Source: Siphonodentalium dalli
Lineage: Eukaryota; Mollusca; Scaphopoda; Gadilida; Siphonodentaliidae
Direction: 5' to 3'
Length of the DNA: 64,000 bases
NCBI GenBank assembly: GCA_032622095.1
Contig: CP136066.1
Span: forward strand, 203,196,978-203,260,977
A model generated the notes under the pieces. That model saw only the letters and a program-made list of their open reading frames with translations, was not told where the DNA came from and searched no databases. Numbering within the stretch: position 1 is the stretch's first letter; each line of letters opens with the position of its first letter. Both the position numbers and the translations under genes were made by a program. Positions 60,452 to 64,000 of this stretch are shown one piece after another.

Positions 60452-60486
60452 GTGACGTACCTCATTCATGACGTCATATGACGTCA
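60452..60486 (-). promoter_or_regulatory. Cluster of CRE/ATF sites upstream of the captured exons
   Basis: Two perfect TGACGTCA palindromes (60,469-60,476 and 60,479-60,486) and a TGACGTAC near-match (60,453) lie 160-190 bp upstream of the exon 1 ATG. A CGCGCG patch lies at 60,439-60,443. The arrangement is that of a CREB/ATF-responsive, TATA-less promoter for minus-strand transcription. Confidence 0.5.
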
Positions 60487-60920
60487 TTTAAGCGCGGATG
60501 GTATTTGAACACCAGCGTTCAAAATATTGAGAACACCAGCGTTCAAAATATTGAACACCATAGGCCTAATATATTGAACGCATAATTGAACACATCGTGT
60601 TCAATTTATAAGGATTCTATTGAGCTATCTTAAACGCCAGTGTTCAAATGGTTGAACAAGAATTACGACTTGAACACATGGCGTTACGGATTGAACACTT
60701 CACATTCAAATTTGAACTCTTTGTGTTATCATTTGAAGACTTGGCGTTCAGATTTGAACACATATCGTTACGATTTGAACACATGTGTTGAATTTACGCG
60801 TAAAAAATAGAACACATATATTTGCAGTGTATACAATGCATATTAACACATTTATATAACGACATAAGAAGTTAAATTTCGGTAGTTCCAAATGTATAAC
60901 CGGGCTACCAACGCATTGCC

Positions 60921-61420
60921 TTAAACACGGTGGGGAATCACGTGGTTTCGATTTGATGAGTATCACGTATTCAAAATGGCCGAGGAGATCGCAAACGCGA
61001 CCGGAAACGAGGAAAAGGGTACTAAACTAGGATAATGATATATAACATAGTATTTTGGCAGCTACGAGAATATGCTATACTATTTTTCAAACAAACTGAT
61101 ACCTCATTTGTGTCCAAACTCACAGTTTTAATATTCTGACCAAAGTTGTCAGTATAGAAGGATTCTCCTAGATGTATGGACTTATTCCACGAACCTCCGA
61201 CTGGAATCTTTGGTCAGAATGTTAATGTAGAAAACGACTGAGTATTTCCGAACAAATAAGGTATCAACTTGTTTTAAAAATAAACAAGCAAATGCTCCTC
61301 GAAACAGTCAAAATGGTATGTTTTGTGTCAGTTTCTCATATATTACGTGTTTGTGCGTTTGCACATTTTGAAAGCGTGGTAACCACCAACCTCTATACAA
61401 CGTGATTCCACACCGTGTAA
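60921..61420. repeat. Inverted-repeat element, TTAAACACGGTG ends
   Basis: TTAAACACGGTGGGGAATCACG at the left (first 20 bases diagnostic) pairs with CGTGATTCCACACCGTGTAA at the right. The inner arms (61,089-61,148 and 61,203-61,285) pair through ATTCTGACCAAAG and CTTTGGTCAGAAT. A 19-codon ORF at 60,976 with a good Kozak context lies in the left arm and is not called as a gene. Confidence 0.65.
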
Positions 61421-61428
61421 ACTACATG

Positions 61429-61889
61429 AGGGTATCACCCCCCCCCCCCTTCGGTACGCGGGATTCAGGGTGTTTTGAAGCCGTACGCGGGATTCATACC
61501 CCCGAATTAACTGGTATACTCGGGTTCAAGCAAAACATCTTGGACGCAGGTTTTGATGGCGCAAAATAATATTTTGTGCTAGTTACATGTATGCATGAGT
61601 GGGTAGAATAGCTTCTTGGGCATATTCGACCACCATGCCATCATAAAGTATCATTAATCGTATCATAACGGCCTCATAACGCCCATAACGCGACCGGCGT
61701 CTCTTCGGTCGTTAACCGGAAACTATATTTGATTTGTGTTCCAATTCCAAACTTTTAATTAACCGGTATATTAAAACAGTCAATGTGTATGTCATTTATC
61801 GCATATTATTTCATAACATGTATTCAAGATTCACCCCCCCCCCCAAATTAACTGGTATTCAGGATTCAGGGGGGAGGGGGTGATACCCT
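61429..61889. mobile_element. TIR element AGGGTATCACCCC with probable 8-bp duplication
   Basis: Ends AGGGTATCACCC and GGGTGATACCCT are flanked by ACTACATG (61,421-61,428) and CCTACATG (61,890-61,897), seven of eight identical. Long C- and G-tracts adjoin the ends and a second C-tract lies at 61,836. No ORF. Confidence 0.65.
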
Positions 61890-62098
61890 CCTACATGTAT
61901 ATATGCATGATTCTTGTGATATAAATGCAAATTTCGATAGCATCGCCTCTAGTGAAACTACATGGTGTTTACTTATCACGTATAGTTAGTTAGCTGTGGC
62001 ACAGCGCATTTTGCATTCGATTTCTGTCACATTGTAACTTTCTGTACCGAAATGCTCGCAAAAGAATGCTTGGAAAAAGTGCAAGTGTATGGCCATCA

Positions 62099-62498
62099 TT
62101 AACCCTTTACCCAACAGAAGGGCCCTGTGCCAATGCATTATCTTATATATGCGAGTCGACCATAGGTCGCCTCGCATATATAAGAGAATGCATTGGCTTA
62201 ACACATTAAAAATTATAAAATTGTTAAAGAATGTAAGAAAAAATGGTAAAAAGTGTTAAAAAAAGATTTTTTTTAGGCCAGTGCATTCTCTTATATATGC
62301 GAGGCGACCTATGGTCGACTCGCATATATAAGAGAATGCATTGGAACAGGGCATAACTGTAACTATCACAATGTGGTCAAGGAGCCGGTTCCAATGATAT
62401 CCATATTTGTATGGTTCTATTGAGACAGACGGAAGATATTTTAGGCTGTTGAAGCTTTATTTGGCCGGTTTTGGCCGGTTTGTTGGGTAAAGGGTTAA
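62099..62498 (-). mobile_element. TTAA-flanked piggyBac-like MITE, copy I
   Basis: Complete copy with both TTAA sites; stem changes CATTATCTTATA (62,137) and GCCAGTGCATTC (62,277). Confidence 0.93.
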
Positions 62499-62916
62499 TG
62501 TGCTGTATACTCAGATATGGATAACGCTATTTAGTATATTGATATACAGACAGACAGAAGTTCCAAAATATATATTAGATAAAGATAAAAGTGTTTGTGA
62601 TTGTGTAAACCCTTGCGGTGGTCTAATCACAGATGGACACCGCGGGTTAGTATGATATCAGTGCTGGTAATTGTGGAGGCGCTAAACCCTTACTCTGGTC
62701 TTGATTGGATGCTTCTCATTAGGAATCACTCGCGATAATTGTAAACTTCTTTGTCACAGATGCACTCGATTTGTCTTAGGAGACGAAGCGTGTAACTATT
62801 CTGGCGAGGTTTGTACACACTACGGTTTAGCCATACCAATCGGCTAATTTACGGCGCAACAACCTCAGAAATCTATGAGCCAGACAACGAGGAAACCCAG
62901 CAGAAAAATCACTCAC

Positions 62917-62997
62917 GGCCCCGTTCGCTGGTGGTATATCAATAACTCCCTCAACAGTAGTCCCATAGTTGTCAACAACCACATAATTTTTAAACAT
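62917..62997 (-). other. Candidate minus-strand exon with GTGAGT donor
   Basis: From an ATG at 62,997 the frame reads MFKNYVVVDNYGTTVEGVID then IPPANGA and meets a consensus donor GTGAGT at 62,916. If unspliced it stays open for 56 codons. Composition is protein-like but I recognise no family and found no partner exon. Confidence 0.2.
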
Positions 62998-63676
62998 AAT
63001 TATCGAGAGAGGTATGCTCAGCTAAACTGCTAAACCAGCTCCCGAAGCTAGCGTTAATGTAAAAACATTACCATTGGCGTGTCCATTGCGTGAGAACCGA
63101 GCCTTCTAATTGGGAGGCAAACACATGTGATGTAAATTTTGCATCAAGACAAGAAGCTTTTCAGAGAAAACAGTTGATTTGTGGCATTCTTCTAGTCAGC
63201 TAGTGCTGAAATCAATGTGTGATATTCTCTGTAAAACATGTTTTGGGTATGGTTAGGACCGGGCATAAAACAAACATTTCATCACTTTGGCTGTGACTTC
63301 TGCCAGAATTATGTTACGAGGATATATTTATGAATTTTTGGTGCAAAAATAATATTTATCGCCCGTGTTAATCTATAGCATGTATGTGCAACGTATAGTA
63401 AAATGCAACACATTAAACGTTTGATTATATACGCATTGTTTTCGGCTGGTGCATGAACATTGGAATCCATTTTAACAGTGGTTTATTTGATGTAAACATG
63501 TTTTATTTCCAATCCCGATAGCATATATGTATATAACATTAAAAGTTATACATTATCCGAATTAACTCTCCTAAATTACAATTTCTTTGGCTTCGAGGGT
63601 AAAACATATTTGATTCGAGTCGAGGAACCCACCAATCAAAGCTCAGAGTTATCAGATATCGATTTTTGAAATTTGT

Positions 63677-63766
63677 TATCCCTGTGGGAGAGTCGCATTT
63701 ATAAGATAATACATTGGCACAGGGTTTTCGCAAAAAATCAGGAAGCTCCAGTCGTGAAAGGGTTAA
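63677..63766 (-). mobile_element. Partial piggyBac-like MITE terminus
   Basis: Half a hairpin (GGGAGAGTCGCATTTATAAG), then GGCACAGGGTTTTCGC, GGAAGCTCCAGTCGTGAAAGGG and a terminal TTAA at 63,763. In reverse it matches the outer element at 4,482, defining a second subfamily. Confidence 0.75.
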
Positions 63767-63977
63767 TTTGTGTTCATAAGATTGAACACTTGTTACATTG
63801 ACACAGAAGTCCTCGATGTACTCCGTTATTCATGATTTTGATGCCACAGCTCCAGCCTCGGCCGATTCAAGCAAGAGAGAATATTATCTTATCGTTTAAA
63901 ATTGCAATGAACCGATAGTTCAGAAGACACAAAATTGACACAATTTAAACGGCAAAAATAAACGATACAATTTCTTT

Positions 63978-64000
63978 AACTCTTTACCAGCCAATCTTTG
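63978..64000 (+). mobile_element. Possible further TTAA element start, cut by window end
   Basis: TTAACTCTTTACCAGCCAAT resembles the TTAACCCTTTACCCAAC terminus. Only 23 bases are visible, so this is tentative. Confidence 0.3.

Larger units (their letters stand above)
59287..60832. mobile_element. ~1.5-kb TIR element with TGTTCAA-rich arms and gene-like interior
   Basis: The ends ATACACTGCAAATA (59,287) and TATTTGCAGTGTAT (ending 60,832) are inverted repeats. Arms of ~400 bp (left) and ~320 bp (right) are built from dozens of degenerate TGTTCAA/TTGAACA words, e.g. GAACACCAGCGTTCAAAATA. The ~800-bp centre is unlike the arms and contains a CRE-rich promoter and two in-frame exons on the minus strand. 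Confidence 0.75.

Noticed and set aside
60976-61035. 19-codon ORF with Kozak-like AAAATGGCC start
   Set aside because: It lies in the arm of an inverted-repeat element whose other arm has a matching TTCAAAATG without the ORF; no good donor follows.
34231-62204. Recurring open frames with a CANAFSYICESTIGRLAYIRE peptide
   Set aside because: They are translations of the MITE hairpin (CCAATGCATTCTCTT...), repeated in both orientations at every copy.

Overview
The window looks like nuclear DNA of a bilaterian animal: AT-rich, with spliced genes, non-LTR retrotransposons, many small inverted-repeat transposons and very long tandem arrays. The mix of repeats, including a CCCCCGAAAA-type inverted repeat followed by CCGTCCGTCC runs, suggests a marine invertebrate, perhaps a mollusc. 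That is an impression and not proven from sequence. There are no bacterial operons, CRISPR arrays or rRNA genes.

Positions 1-6,600 hold the one gene recognised with confidence: the 5' part of SLC25A21, the mitochondrial oxodicarboxylate carrier, on the minus strand. Three coding exons (6044-6131, 3080-3212, 1314-1443) join in frame, the first through a GC-AG intron. The remaining exons lie left of position 1. A CpG-richer promoter with an ETS motif sits upstream, followed by a possible divergent first exon at 6,569.

6,900-9,430 is a pair of hAT-type elements in inverted orientation, one with a perfect 8-bp target duplication. 11,030-18,320 is an ~83-bp satellite containing a 1,660-bp higher-order repeat. 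22,560-31,390 is a second, complex satellite (~390-bp unit) with internal 25- and 26-bp expansions; a 5'-truncated LINE (23,615-25,815) has inserted into it with a 21-bp target duplication and a poly(A) tail.

From 34 kb rightwards at least nine copies of a ~400-bp TTAA-flanked MITE are scattered. Its TTAA|CCCTTTACCCAAC termini are piggyBac-like and each copy carries two large hairpins. Other TIR elements, a 21-bp minisatellite (43.6-44.5 kb) and LINE or transposase remnants fill the space between them.

Three loci are the most unusual. (1) 48.65-50.40 kb: a decayed repetitive Cys/Glu-rich coding sequence ending in a compact domain. (2) 52.74-55.63 kb: a ~2.9-kb unit with ~55-bp inverted termini enclosing a frameshifted minus-strand protein gene, itself hit by two younger elements. 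(3) 59.29-60.83 kb: a ~1.5-kb inverted-repeat element whose interior looks like a captured gene start, with a CRE-rich promoter and two exons whose splice sites join in frame to give a 74-residue ORF.

Apart from SLC25A21 I see no intact conserved host gene. Most open frames of 60-280 codons are products of tandem repeats or hairpin elements.
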